Shown here: piece by piece, positions 25,263 through 34,081 of the stretch
How the letters are laid out: every line of letters starts with the position of its first letter
Numbering within the stretch: the first letter of the stretch is position 1
Assembly (NCBI RefSeq): GCF_947495145.1
Contig: NZ_CANLXP010000008.1
Span: 1-64,000, forward strand
Direction: 5' to 3'
Length of the DNA stretch: 64,000 nt
Origin: an uncultured Arthrobacter sp.
GTDB taxonomy: Bacteria > Actinomycetota > Actinomycetes > Actinomycetales > Micrococcaceae
Translations under genes and position numbers: made by a program
Notes under the pieces: model-generated
The model's input: the letters and a program-made list of their open reading frames with translations, nothing else
Told to the model about the DNA's origin: nothing
The model's database searches: none

Positions 25263-25707
25263 CCCCCGCCAGGCGGAGGATCACGCGCAGGCCGTCGTCG
25301 TCGCCCTTCCAAAGGCGGGCAAGCAACTCCGGCCCGGTGCGCCGGATGACTGCGCGGAGAACAACGGCGACAACGATCACGTCGTCGACGTATCCCAGTA
25401 CGGGGACGAAATCCGGCACGAGATCAATCGGCAGGATGAGGTACCCCAGCACCACGAGGACGAGCACTCGGGCGGAAGCGGGTACTTCGGCGCTCGTCAG
25501 CAGGGAACGGAAGAGGCGAAGCAGGTCGGGAAGCAGGCGCAGAGCGCTGCGCATGCTGACTGTTTCGGGATTCCTGCGCGCATAGAGATAGAGGAGGACA
25601 AGCGCCACCGCGTAGACGAGGAGGAGCCCTGCCAGGATCGCGACAACCGGTTCCCACCACACGCTGCCAACCCTATGCGCCACATGTCTGTTCGGCAGCA
25701 TAACCAC
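25246..25707 (-). CDS. DUF1232 (YkvA-like) membrane protein
   Basis: 153 residues. One N-terminal helix (WEPVVAILAGLLLVYAVALVLLY in parts), then the DUF1232 motif YLILPIDLVPDF and LGYVDDVIVVAVVLRAVIRR. The family is a small membrane-associated domain of unknown function. It overlaps the end of the GH2 gene on the other strand, so the two mRNAs are antisense at their tails. Confidence 0.85.
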   Translation of the reverse strand: MVMLPNRHVAHRVGSVWWEPVVAILAGLLLVYAVALVLLYLYARRNPETVSMRSALRLLPDLLRLFRSLLTSAEVPASARVLVLVVLGYLILPIDLVPDFVPVLGYVDDVIVVAVVLRAVIRRTGPELLARLWKGDDDGLRVILRLAGVRTPK

Positions 25708-25723
25708 CGGTTAGGGTTAGCGA

Positions 25724-26213
25724 ATGGGGAAATCCGGGGGACATACACCTATCCGTTTGGTTGCCGTGGCAGCGTGGGCCGTCGCGGGGCTATTGCTGAG
25801 CTCGTGCTCGGCCGTCTCCGCTGCGGTGGGCGAGGAGTCGAAGGACACCGGCGGAGGTCATCGCCAATACCCCGAAGCCCACTCCACCACCGCTTGATCT
25901 GGGGCTTGATCCTGCAGACATCATCCAGCAGGGAACCGGCGATTCAGGCAGCCTGAACACCTGGGGCTGGCCGGGCACCGTTGTGCCTCCCGGTGACTAC
26001 CTTGTGCACGTTCAGTGTCGCGGGACTGAAAGCCTTACCTTCACTTTCGGCACGACCGCCGGGCACGACCTCATGACGCCCTTCGCCTGCAGCAAACCCA
26101 TCCCGTTCTTGGTCTCAGCGCCGGGCGAGGGATACGGCTTCACGCTGAACACCAACCCGGCCGATGCCGCCGGCGTCGAGTACATCTTCGCGGTAACCGA
26201 ACAGCAAAAGTAG
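25724..26213 (+). pseudogene. lipoprotein gene with frameshift
   Basis: ATG 25724 starts a signal peptide with a lipobox (VAGLLLSSC, Cys at about residue 28), and the frame stops at 25896-25898. The +1 frame carries a coherent protein from about 25845: RTPAEVIANTPKPTPPP, a proline-rich linker, then WPGTVVPPGDYLVHVQCRG and VEYIFAVTEQQK to the stop at 26211-26213. Export signal and mature domain are in different frames, with the shift between about 25810 and 25860. The mature part recalls small secreted beta-sandwich proteins. Either a natural frameshift or one base error. Confidence 0.7.
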
Positions 26214-26242
26214 CTAGCTGACACCCGGATAGAGTAGGTGGG

Positions 26243-27562
26243 GTGGATATAGACACTCTTCTGAATGCCCTTCTGGTGCTCGTCTTCGTGCTGATCGGCG
26301 GTGTATTCGCTGGAACCGAAATGGCAATCGTCAACCTGCGTGAAGGCCAGATCAAGCGCATCGAAGAGTCCGGAGCCAGTGGCGCCAAGACAGCAAAACT
26401 GGTCCGCAATCCGAACCTGTTCCTGTCGGCCGTCCAGATCGGCGTCACTCTGGCCGGGTTCTTTTCTTCGGCGTACGGGGCATCGACCCTCGCGCCCGAC
26501 GTGGCACCGGTCCTGGAGGACATCGGAGTGCCTAGCGGGACCGCTGACACCCTCGCGCTCATCGGTATGACACTGGTCATCGCCTACCTGTCCCTGGTTC
26601 TCGGCGAGCTTGCCCCCAAACGCCTGGCGATGCAGCGCGCCGTCGGCTTCACCAAGGTGCTCGCTCCACCGCTCAACATGTTCGCCCGTCTGATGCGTCC
26701 AGTGATCTGGCTGCTGTCGGTTTCAACCAACTTCGTAGTGAAGCTGGTCGGCGGGGACCCGAATGCCACGACCGAGGAATACACCGCCGCCGAACTGCGG
26801 CAGCTCGTTCAGGACACCCCGGACCTGCACAAGGAACACCGACAGATCCTCTCGGATGCTTTCAGCGCAGGGGAGCGCCTGATTGAAGAGGTTAAGAGAC
26901 CACGCACCGACGTCGAGTTCCTTCCTGAAACCATGGCATTGAGGGACGCCGCGGCGGCAGTTCGAAACCTGCCCTACACCCGCTATCCCGTGTATCGGGA
27001 GTCCATTGACGACGTCGTCGGTTTCATTCACATCCGTGACCTCCTTACCCACGAGGGGGCAGGAGGCGACTCGATTGCCGAGCTCGCGCGCCCAATCCTC
27101 GCCGTGCCCGGCTCCAACCGGATCCTGCCGACTCTCACGCGGATGCGCAGGGAAGGCCACCACATCGCGCTCGTCGTCGACGAGTACGGGGGCACCGACG
27201 GCATTGCCACGCTCGAGGACCTGCTTGAGGAACTGGTTGGTGAGATCTACGACGAGTACGACGACGACCGCACGGCAGCTTCCCCTGAGCAGACGCTTGA
27301 CGGCGGTGGTGTCCTGGAGCTCGAGGGCGGCGTGATCATCGAAGAAGCTTCTGAGCGGCTCGGCGTGGAACTTCCCGACGACGGACAGTATGAGACCCTC
27401 GCCGGTCTGGTGCTTGACCGGCTTGGCCGGATGCCGATCAGGGGTGACAGCGTAGAGATCGAGGGTCTTCGCTTCGAAGTGGTAGCGATGGCGAGCCACC
27501 GGATTGAGGGTGTCCGGGTCACTCGCATCGACGGGCACAACGCCTCAGGCGACGAGGCGTAG
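26243..27562 (+). CDS. hemolysin-family CNNM/CorC-type membrane protein
   Basis: 439 residues from GTG 26243. N-terminal DUF21 membrane domain (VFAGTEMAIVNLREGQ, GELAPKRLAMQ), then a CBS pair (about 205-330, including YPVYRESIDDVVGFIHIRDL and HIALVVDEYGGTDGIATLEDLLEELVGEI in parts), then a CorC_HlyC C-terminal domain (YETLAGLVLDRLGRMP). The layout is that of CNNM/CorC Mg2+ or Na+/Mg2+ transport proteins. It is monocistronic, and the divergent 3' neighbour ends 7 bases away. Confidence 0.92.
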   Translation: MDIDTLLNALLVLVFVLIGGVFAGTEMAIVNLREGQIKRIEESGASGAKTAKLVRNPNLFLSAVQIGVTLAGFFSSAYGASTLAPDVAPVLEDIGVPSGTADTLALIGMTLVIAYLSLVLGELAPKRLAMQRAVGFTKVLAPPLNMFARLMRPVIWLLSVSTNFVVKLVGGDPNATTEEYTAAELRQLVQDTPDLHKEHRQILSDAFSAGERLIEEVKRPRTDVEFLPETMALRDAAAAVRNLPYTRYPVYRESIDDVVGFIHIRDLLTHEGAGGDSIAELARPILAVPGSNRILPTLTRMRREGHHIALVVDEYGGTDGIATLEDLLEELVGEIYDEYDDDRTAASPEQTLDGGGVLELEGGVIIEEASERLGVELPDDGQYETLAGLVLDRLGRMPIRGDSVEIEGLRFEVVAMASHRIEGVRVTRIDGHNASGDEA

Positions 27563-27569
27563 CGGCTCG

Positions 27570-28532
27570 CTAAGGCACCCCCACCGCTGTGCGGACGTTG
27601 CGGCGTACCGGCACCGTGAGCACTGCGAGGCTCGCAATCACCAGCGCGACACCGATCCACCCCCACGCGGGCAACCTTTCGCCCACGATGACGACGGCAA
27701 GCATCGCCGCGACCACCGGCTCGGCCAGCGACAGTGTGGTTGCCGTGCTTGCCTTGACCCGGGCGAGGCCCAGACCGAAGAACACGTAGCCGAGGAACAT
27801 CGGCACCAGCGCCATGTAAAGGCCGACGCTGAAGTTGTTCCACGACTCGAGCAGCGGCGTACCGGTCACGAAAAGTACCGGCATCAGCAGCACCCCGCCC
27901 ACGCCGAAGATCGCGCCCATGGCGACCCGTGAAGGTACTCCGCGCTGCATAGGCGCTCCGCCTTGCATGGTGCGGTGCGCCGCCCACGAGTAGAGCGCAT
28001 AGGTGACACCGGCGAGCAGCCCGAGCAAAACGCCGACGGCGGTATCGCCCGCCACCGCACCCCGCGCCGGCTCCACCAAGGAAAGCAGAACTACTCCCAC
28101 AAGCCCGACGCCAGCGCCCACCACCCAGCGCCGGGTAAGGCGGTGTTTGTCGAGCACGCGCTCGATGACCGCCGACGCGATAGGCGCCGAGCCAATGGAA
28201 ATGACGGTACCCACCGCGACCCCGGCCAGCCGCATGGAGCTGTAGAAGGCGAGCGGGTAGATCGCCACGGACAGGCCGCCGACTGCGATGGTGAGCCACC
28301 GGCGTCGTAATTCGTGGCGGGCGTGGACCAGCGCCGGTCCGGCCAGGGCTGCCTGAAGAAGGCCGCCGACTCCCATCGCGGCTGCGCCGATCGCGAGCGG
28401 CCCCACCGTCGGCGCGAAGCTGGCGACAGTTCCGGTGGTACCCCACAACACCGCGGCAATCAGCACGAAAACAGCGCCCATACCGGCGCCCGGATGGTGG
28501 GTCACAGCTGCTCGCACGGCGTCATGGAACAA
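27570..28532 (-). CDS. EamA/DMT-family transporter
   Basis: 320 residues, ten membrane helices in two EamA repeats: the first from VFVLIAAVLWGTTGTVASFAP, the second from GVLLGLLAGVTYALYSWAAH, with the closing P-V-A helix SLAEPVVAAMLAVVIVGERL in parts. It is a probable metabolite or amino-acid exporter. The start is uncertain: TTG 28532 opens the frame, and ATG 28481 (MGAVFVLIA) is the more usual N-terminus for the family. Confidence 0.88.
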   Translation of the reverse strand: MFHDAVRAAVTHHPGAGMGAVFVLIAAVLWGTTGTVASFAPTVGPLAIGAAAMGVGGLLQAALAGPALVHARHELRRRWLTIAVGGLSVAIYPLAFYSSMRLAGVAVGTVISIGSAPIASAVIERVLDKHRLTRRWVVGAGVGLVGVVLLSLVEPARGAVAGDTAVGVLLGLLAGVTYALYSWAAHRTMQGGAPMQRGVPSRVAMGAIFGVGGVLLMPVLFVTGTPLLESWNNFSVGLYMALVPMFLGYVFFGLGLARVKASTATTLSLAEPVVAAMLAVVIVGERLPAWGWIGVALVIASLAVLTVPVRRNVRTAVGVP

Positions 28533-28643
28533 GCGTATCCACGCGGACGCGGTGCCGTGCAGTGGAACCGCGCGCGCCGCTGCCGCGCACCGCGCGGTGC
28601 GGCATAAGGGAGTACCGGCTCAGCGAAAGGCAATAATGAGTCA

Positions 28644-29714
28644 ATGACCAGTGGAACAAAACACGAACATTCGTTGTGGCGTCGTTTATGTGGAGTTCCA
28701 CTCATCGTCACTGTTTCCTGCGCGCTTCTAATGGTGGTTACCGCTCTCGCAGCGGGTCTGCCTGTTCGGGATCCCGACGGTTTTCTGGGGCCCAGTTATG
28801 TGCGATTGCCCCTGATTGCCCTCGTCTTCGTAGTCATCGATGTGGTGCCGCGGGTCGCGCTCAAACGTCCGGCACCCCGGGACGTCTTTGGACTGGTGGC
28901 TAGTGTCCTCAGAGAGCGCTGGAGCGGACCCCGTGTGGCAGTCACGGCCGCGGGGCTGGCGGTGTTTTACCTGTCGTACGTCGCGTACCGGAATTTCAAG
29001 AGCTTCCTGCCGTTCCTGCAGGAGCGCAGGGAGGACGCACTGCTGCTGGGTACCGACCGCTGGCTGACCGGCGGACAGTACCCCGGGGACATCCTCCAGA
29101 CGATCCTCGGAACCGGGGCCAGCGCCGCTGTCCTGTCCGCTGTGTACATGTTCTACATGCTCTTCGTTCCGCTGTCCCTCGCCGCTGCCCTGATCTGGTT
29201 CGACAACCTCTCCCTGGGCGCCTGGTACGTCACTGCCCTCAGTTTCAACTGGCTTCTCGGCGCTGTCAGCTACTACACGCTGCCCTCACTGGGACCGATC
29301 TACGTGCATCCCGAGACCTTCGCAGACCTACCCGATACTGCCGTCGAAGGTTTGCAGGAGGCATTGTGGCGCCACCGGGTTGAAGTACTGGCAGACCCGC
29401 ATGCAACACACGAAGTGCACGGGATTGCCGCGTTTGCTTCGCTGCACGTCTCCGTAGTCTTCACCGCTGCATTGGTTGCGCACTTGGCGCGCCTGCCCAG
29501 GCTGGTGCGCTGGTATCTGTGGGCGTTCGTTGCACTGACGTCGATAGCTACGGTCTATTTCGGTTGGCACTACGTCATCGACGTTCCTGCGGGTCTTGCT
29601 ATCGGCGCGCTCTCAGTGTGGCTGGCGGCGCTCGCCGTCGGCCGGACCAAGGCCGCACGGTTCCAACTGACCGGTTCCACGACGCTCCCGGCAGCGGCCG
29701 CGCGCCGCGGTTAG
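28644..29714 (+). CDS. PAP2-superfamily phosphatase, AUR1-like
   Basis: 356 residues with six to eight membrane helices. The PAP2 active-site pieces are FASLHVSVVFTAAL (C2, catalytic His) and YFGWHYVIDVPAGLAIG (C3, His and Asp); the C1 part is diverged, as in the PAP2_3/inositol-phosphotransferase group. Mycobacterial and actinobacterial relatives act on lipid phosphates or inositol phospholipids at the membrane. ATG 28644 follows AAAGG. Upstream, the divergent EamA gene starts 112 bases away. Confidence 0.85.
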   Translation: MTSGTKHEHSLWRRLCGVPLIVTVSCALLMVVTALAAGLPVRDPDGFLGPSYVRLPLIALVFVVIDVVPRVALKRPAPRDVFGLVASVLRERWSGPRVAVTAAGLAVFYLSYVAYRNFKSFLPFLQERREDALLLGTDRWLTGGQYPGDILQTILGTGASAAVLSAVYMFYMLFVPLSLAAALIWFDNLSLGAWYVTALSFNWLLGAVSYYTLPSLGPIYVHPETFADLPDTAVEGLQEALWRHRVEVLADPHATHEVHGIAAFASLHVSVVFTAALVAHLARLPRLVRWYLWAFVALTSIATVYFGWHYVIDVPAGLAIGALSVWLAALAVGRTKAARFQLTGSTTLPAAAARRG

Positions 29715-29751
29715 CGCCTGGCTCGTGACGAGACCTTGGCACGCAAAACGC

Positions 29752-29811
29752 GCCGGTAATTGACAGGATCGTTGGGACGTCCGCGTCCCCACGATCCTGC
29801 CGGTTACCGGC
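29752..29811. terminator. large nested hairpin between convergent genes
   Basis: Outer stem GCCGGTAA (29752-29759) with TTACCGGC (29804-29811); inner stem of 16 bases, CAGGATCGTTGGGACG (29764-29779) with CGTCCCCACGATCCTG (29784-29799), one mismatch, 4-base loop. It lies between the PAP2 and cupin genes and probably ends both transcripts, though there is no T run. Confidence 0.6.
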
Positions 29812-29835
29812 ACTTCTGCGGATGTGACCGGTGGT

Positions 29836-30573
29836 TTAGCCGCGCCGGTCTGCGTCCCAGATCCCCAGCCGCCCGCACATTCCGAATGCTCGCGGCTCAG
29901 ATCGCGGCACGGCGCGTACGACGGTGGCATCCCCCAGATGCGAAGCGTCACCTTCCGCGAGGGACGCCAGTTGCGAGCGGGTGATCTCGACATCCGCAAG
30001 CACTGTGTCCGTCCACAGTTTCGTCCACTCCTCGACCCGGGGCTGCACGAGCGCCGCAGCGGCAGCGTAGAAAGCCTCGAGCGGACCGCGGTCGCCGTTC
30101 TCCAGCGCAGCCAGCAGGTTCGAATAGCCCTCGATGGCCAAATCACGACGACGGCGGGCCGCCTCTCCGCGCTCCGCCTCGCTGCCCTCGGGCAACGTGA
30201 CCGCGGTGCGGTACCTCTCCGGGTCCTCTACGATTTCGAGCGGAAACGTCAGCACAGCGTCGCCGGCTTCGGGTAGCCCGGAGTTCTGCATGACGGTGAG
30301 GATGTGCAGGTCGCCGGAGTTGACGAGCCGGTGCACCGTGCCCGGGCTGAACCACAGCACCGAGCCGGCACTCAACGAATCGCGCGCGTAGCCCTCCGAC
30401 GAGAGCGTGTGCACCTCACCCGTTCCGCCGACCACCACATACCCCTCGTTCGACACTGTGTGCAGGTGCGGCGTTCCGCCGTGGTGCCCGTCAGCGGTCT
30501 CCCACTCGTACACCCGCAGGTCGCTCATGCCGACCGATCCCGGAAAGAGGGGGTCGCGCAACGGAACGCTCAC
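29836..30573 (-). CDS. cupin-domain protein, last gene of the rhamnose operon
   Basis: 245 residues. N-terminal cupin (HHGGTPHLHTVSNEGYVVVGG motif 1 with two His and a Glu, then SPGTVHRLVNSGDLHIL motif 2), followed by a helical region of about 100 residues of unknown kind (LAIEGYSNLLAALENGDRG, EEWTKLWTDTVLADVEI in parts). GTG 30573 overlaps the DUF6807 stop (GTGA), so translation is coupled. It may isomerise, bind or epimerise a sugar; the family does not fix the reaction. Its place at the end of the rha operon links it to rhamnose-containing substrates. Confidence 0.8.
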   Translation of the reverse strand: MSVPLRDPLFPGSVGMSDLRVYEWETADGHHGGTPHLHTVSNEGYVVVGGTGEVHTLSSEGYARDSLSAGSVLWFSPGTVHRLVNSGDLHILTVMQNSGLPEAGDAVLTFPLEIVEDPERYRTAVTLPEGSEAERGEAARRRRDLAIEGYSNLLAALENGDRGPLEAFYAAAAALVQPRVEEWTKLWTDTVLADVEITRSQLASLAEGDASHLGDATVVRAVPRSEPRAFGMCGRLGIWDADRRG

Positions 30574-31481
30574 AGGGAGGCGCCCTTCGCGATCCGCTCG
30601 ACGTCGTCGCGATCGCAGATCCGGTCCACAAAGACGTACCGGTGCTGCAGCCGCAGCGACTCGCCGGGCGCGAGCGTGATCTCCTCGTCAAAGGCGGGAG
30701 AAGGGGCCAGCGCCGCGAACGGCTCGCTGCGTACGAACCACTTCAATGGAACCGACGACGACGACGACGACGTCCCGGCCAGCGCCACGATTGTGGCACC
30801 GCCGTCGAGCTCGTCATTCTGCCCGGCAAGGGCGATCCAGGGCGCAGAAGTGCCCATCATCGCTTCGCCCTCGGCGCCGTCGGGTCCGAGGATCGAGCAG
30901 CCCGTCCAGCTGCGCGGGCCGCGCCAGAAGAACCCGGTGTATCCGGCGTTGGGGCGGCCGTGGGTGGTGGGGCTGCCAAGCTCCAGCGACCGGTCGGAGA
31001 TATTGGTCAGTTCGGTGGTGAAGTCCAGCTGCCAGGACTGCTCCTGCACATCAACGTTCGAAAAGACGGTCTCGCGCTGCTCCGAGAGCCAGCGTTCGCC
31101 GGCGGAGTTGCGCCAGGTCAGGGTTTCGCCCAGCGAGATCCGGTCCTGGGCTGCGGATAGTCCAGCGAAATCGTCGTGCTCGATGGTGCCGAGGTTGTCC
31201 CGCCACTGGTAGTCCGTCTCCGGGGAAAACGTTGGCCCGCCCCAGAAGTTCTGCCCCGAAACGTGCGACCACGTCATCTGCAGGCCCTTGTGCCAGCGGT
31301 GATCCCAGGGGCGGAACCCGGTGAGCGGCGCACCGCTCAGGGTTCGCAGGGGGTGCAGGTACGGCTTCGGCGCTTCCGAGCGGGTGGCCGGCGGGATGAA
31401 TACATACGTCGCCAGATCAACGGCTCCGCAGGAAATCACCAGCTCGCTGTTGGAGGGACGTCTGAGCTGCAGTTCAGGCAC
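30570..31481 (-). CDS. DUF6807 protein
   Basis: 303 residues, no signal peptide. Recognised by the family's blocks YLHPLRTLSGAPLTGFRPWDHRWHKGL (seen in parts: HPLRT, PWDHRWHKGL), NFWGGPTF, and the late HGRPNAGYTGFFWRGPRSW with two conserved His. Databases name this family 'methane oxygenase PmoA-like', but no methane chemistry is implied. A run of six serines (TCG codons) lies near residue 240. It overlaps the Gfo/Idh/MocA gene by 8 bases and the cupin by 4, so the three are translated together. I infer a role in processing an oxidised sugar made by the dehydrogenase. Confidence 0.8.
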   Translation of the reverse strand: MPELQLRRPSNSELVISCGAVDLATYVFIPPATRSEAPKPYLHPLRTLSGAPLTGFRPWDHRWHKGLQMTWSHVSGQNFWGGPTFSPETDYQWRDNLGTIEHDDFAGLSAAQDRISLGETLTWRNSAGERWLSEQRETVFSNVDVQEQSWQLDFTTELTNISDRSLELGSPTTHGRPNAGYTGFFWRGPRSWTGCSILGPDGAEGEAMMGTSAPWIALAGQNDELDGGATIVALAGTSSSSSSVPLKWFVRSEPFAALAPSPAFDEEITLAPGESLRLQHRYVFVDRICDRDDVERIAKGASL

Positions 31482-32607
31482 CGACTGTCTCCTTCACGTT
31501 GGCCGATCCACCATGCTCTGAACCATCTGTCACGCCATTCATGGACCAGTAGAACGGATTGTCCCGGGTCAGCTCGCTGCGCTTCACCCGTCGGCCCGTG
31601 ATCGCCGACTGGTACAGGCCCGCAACCAGTTCAAGTACGCGCCGTCCGTCATGACCGGAAGCCGCGGGGCGCTCGCCGCGCTCAAGGGAGGACACGAGTT
31701 CCTCCAGCTGCACCGCGTGGGAGCTGGCAAGGTTCTGGGTGGGCGCCCACGAGCTCACAGTGCCCGCGTCGACGTGCGGCGCGGGCGTCCACTTCCAGTG
31801 CGAATTGTCATACCCGTACAGGTGCTCGACCTCCACGGTTGCATCGGCGAAGTCGAAGCGCAGATAGCTGGTCTCGCGGGGCGAGAGAACGCTGTTCACT
31901 ACGGAGACAATGGCGCCGCTTTCGAAGGTGACGTGAGCAAAGGAGACGTCCTCCGTTTCAACGTTGTGGTGCAGCGTCGACATCGTGGCGTTGATTTCGG
32001 TCCAGTTCCCCAGCAGGGATAGCAGCAGGTCCATCTGGTGGATGCCGTGACCCATGGCGGGCCCGCCGCCTTCCGTTTCCCACTTGCCCCGCCACGCGAC
32101 GTCGTAATAGGCGGCGTCCCGGTACCAAAGGGTGTGGCAGATGCCCACCAACGGCGCACCCAGGTCGCCTGCCGCGATCTGCGTCCGAAGCGTGCGCGCC
32201 GCCGATCCGAAGCGGTGCTGGAAAACGTAGGACGCGAACGGGCCGTTGTCAGCCTCGTGCTCGAGGATGGCGTCGTACTCTGCCAGCGAGAGTGTCGGCG
32301 GCTTCTCGCACCAAACCGATGCTCCGGCGTCGAGCGAGCGGATCACCGCGTCAGTGTGCGATCCGGGCGGCGTGCACACCACCACGAGGTCGGGCTGCAC
32401 CTCTTCGAGCATCCCGGCAATGGAGGAGCCGGAGTGCGGGGCGCCCCACTCAAGCGCTACCTCGCGCGCCCTGTCGGCGTCCATGTCAACGATCGCTGCG
32501 ATGTCGACCCGGTCGCCGAGTCCGCGCAGGCCGGGCAGGTGCTGCCCCTGCGCAATGCCTCCGGCTCCAACGACGGCGGTGCGGAGAGGTTTGGTGCGAA
32601 CTGTCAC
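31474..32607 (-). CDS. Gfo/Idh/MocA oxidoreductase (copy 1)
   Basis: 377 residues. N-terminal Rossmann fold (AVVGAGGIAQGQHLPGL, later VVVCTPPGSH and CEKPPTLS, the conserved EKP), then the C-terminal alpha/beta domain with the family's GHGIHQMDLLL (catalytic His/Asp region), WRGKWETEGGG and EHLYGYDNSHWKWTP. GTG start at 32607. NAD(P)-dependent oxidation of a sugar or cyclitol is expected. It is a paralogue of the protein at 40315-41403, and both belong to one small subgroup. It is the fourth gene of the leftward rha operon, 13 bases after rhaB. Confidence 0.9.
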   Translation of the reverse strand: MTVRTKPLRTAVVGAGGIAQGQHLPGLRGLGDRVDIAAIVDMDADRAREVALEWGAPHSGSSIAGMLEEVQPDLVVVCTPPGSHTDAVIRSLDAGASVWCEKPPTLSLAEYDAILEHEADNGPFASYVFQHRFGSAARTLRTQIAAGDLGAPLVGICHTLWYRDAAYYDVAWRGKWETEGGGPAMGHGIHQMDLLLSLLGNWTEINATMSTLHHNVETEDVSFAHVTFESGAIVSVVNSVLSPRETSYLRFDFADATVEVEHLYGYDNSHWKWTPAPHVDAGTVSSWAPTQNLASSHAVQLEELVSSLERGERPAASGHDGRRVLELVAGLYQSAITGRRVKRSELTRDNPFYWSMNGVTDGSEHGGSANVKETVGA

Positions 32608-32620
32608 TGGAGATCCTTTG

Positions 32621-34072
32621 CTAGGTCAGTGCTGTTTCGGTTTGTCGTGCGGGTTCATAATTTTGGGTTTGTGCTGTGCTCCGAACGGCGGCGCGGAGGT
32701 CGGCGAGCGTTGCGCCGGTACCGGGTGCTCCGGCCCCGGGTGCACCGTCGGAACGCGCCTGCACCAGCACATTGCCGAGCGCCGTTGCCTCCACCGGCCC
32801 CGCCACCACGGGCAGCCCGGTTGCGTCCGCCGTGAGCTGGCACAGCAGCCGGTTCTGCGAACCGCCGCCCACAATGTGCACGACGTTGATGGGCCGGCCG
32901 CTCAGTTCGGCCGCCTGTGCGAGCGTGCGTGCGTACACCTCTGCGAGGCTGTCGAGGATGCAGCGGACAACGGCGGCCTCGGAGTCAAGCGCTTCGCCCG
33001 CCGCAGCCCGGACGCGGTCCGGCATGTTGTCGGGGGCGATGAAGTCGTCGGAATCGGCGTCGATTCGAGGACCGCCGGCAGGCAGTGCGGCAGCCTCCGC
33101 AAGAACCCGCTCGAGGGTCACGGATGGCCCCCAGACACGCAGGCACTCCTGCAGCAGCCAAAGTCCGCCGCAGTTGCGCAGGTAGCGGATGGTGCCGTCG
33201 ACGCCGCGTTCGTTCGTGAAGTTTGCTGCCCTGCTCGCCGGAGTCAGGATCGGTTCGGGCAATTCCACCCCCACCAGAGACCACGTGCCGGAGGAAATGT
33301 AGGCGAAGTTGGCAACACCGGCGGGCACCGCCGCCACCGCGGACGCTGTGTCGTGGGAGCCTACGGCGACGACGCTTGTCTCCGGATCCAGCCCCGTCCG
33401 TTCAGCAATGGACGGCAGCAGCGCACCCAGCGTTTCACCCGGTTCGATCAGGGTGGGAAAGAGCTTGCGGTCAATGTCGAGGGCCTCGAAGAGCTCGCCC
33501 GAGAAGTTGCCGGTCGAAGCGTCCAAGACCCCGGTGGTCGAGGCGTTCGTGATCTCGGTCCGGCGTTCCCCGGTGAGCCAGAAGCCCAGCAGGTCCGGAA
33601 TCAGCAGTGCCTGAACGTTCTCCAGGGACGGCTCGGCCGCCAGTTGGTAGACCGTGTTGAACGGGAGGAACTGCAGGCCGGTGGTTGCATACAGCCGCTC
33701 GAACGGAACGACTCCGTGCACCTGATCGACAACCCCAGCCGTGCGCGAGTCACGGTAACTGTGCGGCTGGGAGGCCAGCGCGCCGTCGTCGTGCACTAAT
33801 CCGTAGTCCACAGCCCAGGTGTCCACGCCGATGCTGACCACACGCTCACCGTTCGCGTCGGCCTGTTTCCGGGCGAGGGTGAGACCATGCAGCACCTCCT
33901 CGAAGAGGGCGTCGATATCCCAGCGCAGGGCGCCGTCGATCTCCTGCACGCCGTTGGGGAAGCGGTGCACCACTTCGAGGGACGGGCCCTCGGCGCTCAT
34001 CCGGCCGAGGATGACCCGGCCGGATGATGCGCCGATATCGATGGCTGCGTAGACCGCAGGCTTCGGACTCAT
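32621..34072 (-). CDS. rhaB: L-rhamnulokinase
   Basis: 483 residues of FGGY kinase. N-terminal AAIDIGASSGRVILGR (ATPase lobe 1), substrate loop SIGVDTWAVDYGLV, and the second lobe with YISSGTWSLVGVELPEP, NERGVDGTIRYLRNCGGLWLLQECLR (in parts) and VHIVGGGSQNRLLCQ. These are the RhaB signatures, distinct from xylulokinase. It phosphorylates L-rhamnulose at C1 with ATP in the cytoplasm. Starts 9 bases after the aldolase/dehydrogenase stop. Confidence 0.95.
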   Translation of the reverse strand: MSPKPAVYAAIDIGASSGRVILGRMSAEGPSLEVVHRFPNGVQEIDGALRWDIDALFEEVLHGLTLARKQADANGERVVSIGVDTWAVDYGLVHDDGALASQPHSYRDSRTAGVVDQVHGVVPFERLYATTGLQFLPFNTVYQLAAEPSLENVQALLIPDLLGFWLTGERRTEITNASTTGVLDASTGNFSGELFEALDIDRKLFPTLIEPGETLGALLPSIAERTGLDPETSVVAVGSHDTASAVAAVPAGVANFAYISSGTWSLVGVELPEPILTPASRAANFTNERGVDGTIRYLRNCGGLWLLQECLRVWGPSVTLERVLAEAAALPAGGPRIDADSDDFIAPDNMPDRVRAAAGEALDSEAAVVRCILDSLAEVYARTLAQAAELSGRPINVVHIVGGGSQNRLLCQLTADATGLPVVAGPVEATALGNVLVQARSDGAPGAGAPGTGATLADLRAAVRSTAQTQNYEPARQTETALT

Positions 34073-34081
34073 CGGCTGGAC

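Noticed and set aside
30105-30135. GGTTCGAA reminiscent of a tRNA T-loop
   Set aside because: It lies inside the cupin gene and no acceptor, D or anticodon arms can be folded around it.
32246-33799. 517-residue open frame antisense to rhaB
   Set aside because: Arg/Ser/Gly-rich translation without domains; the real gene on the minus strand has clear FGGY kinase motifs.
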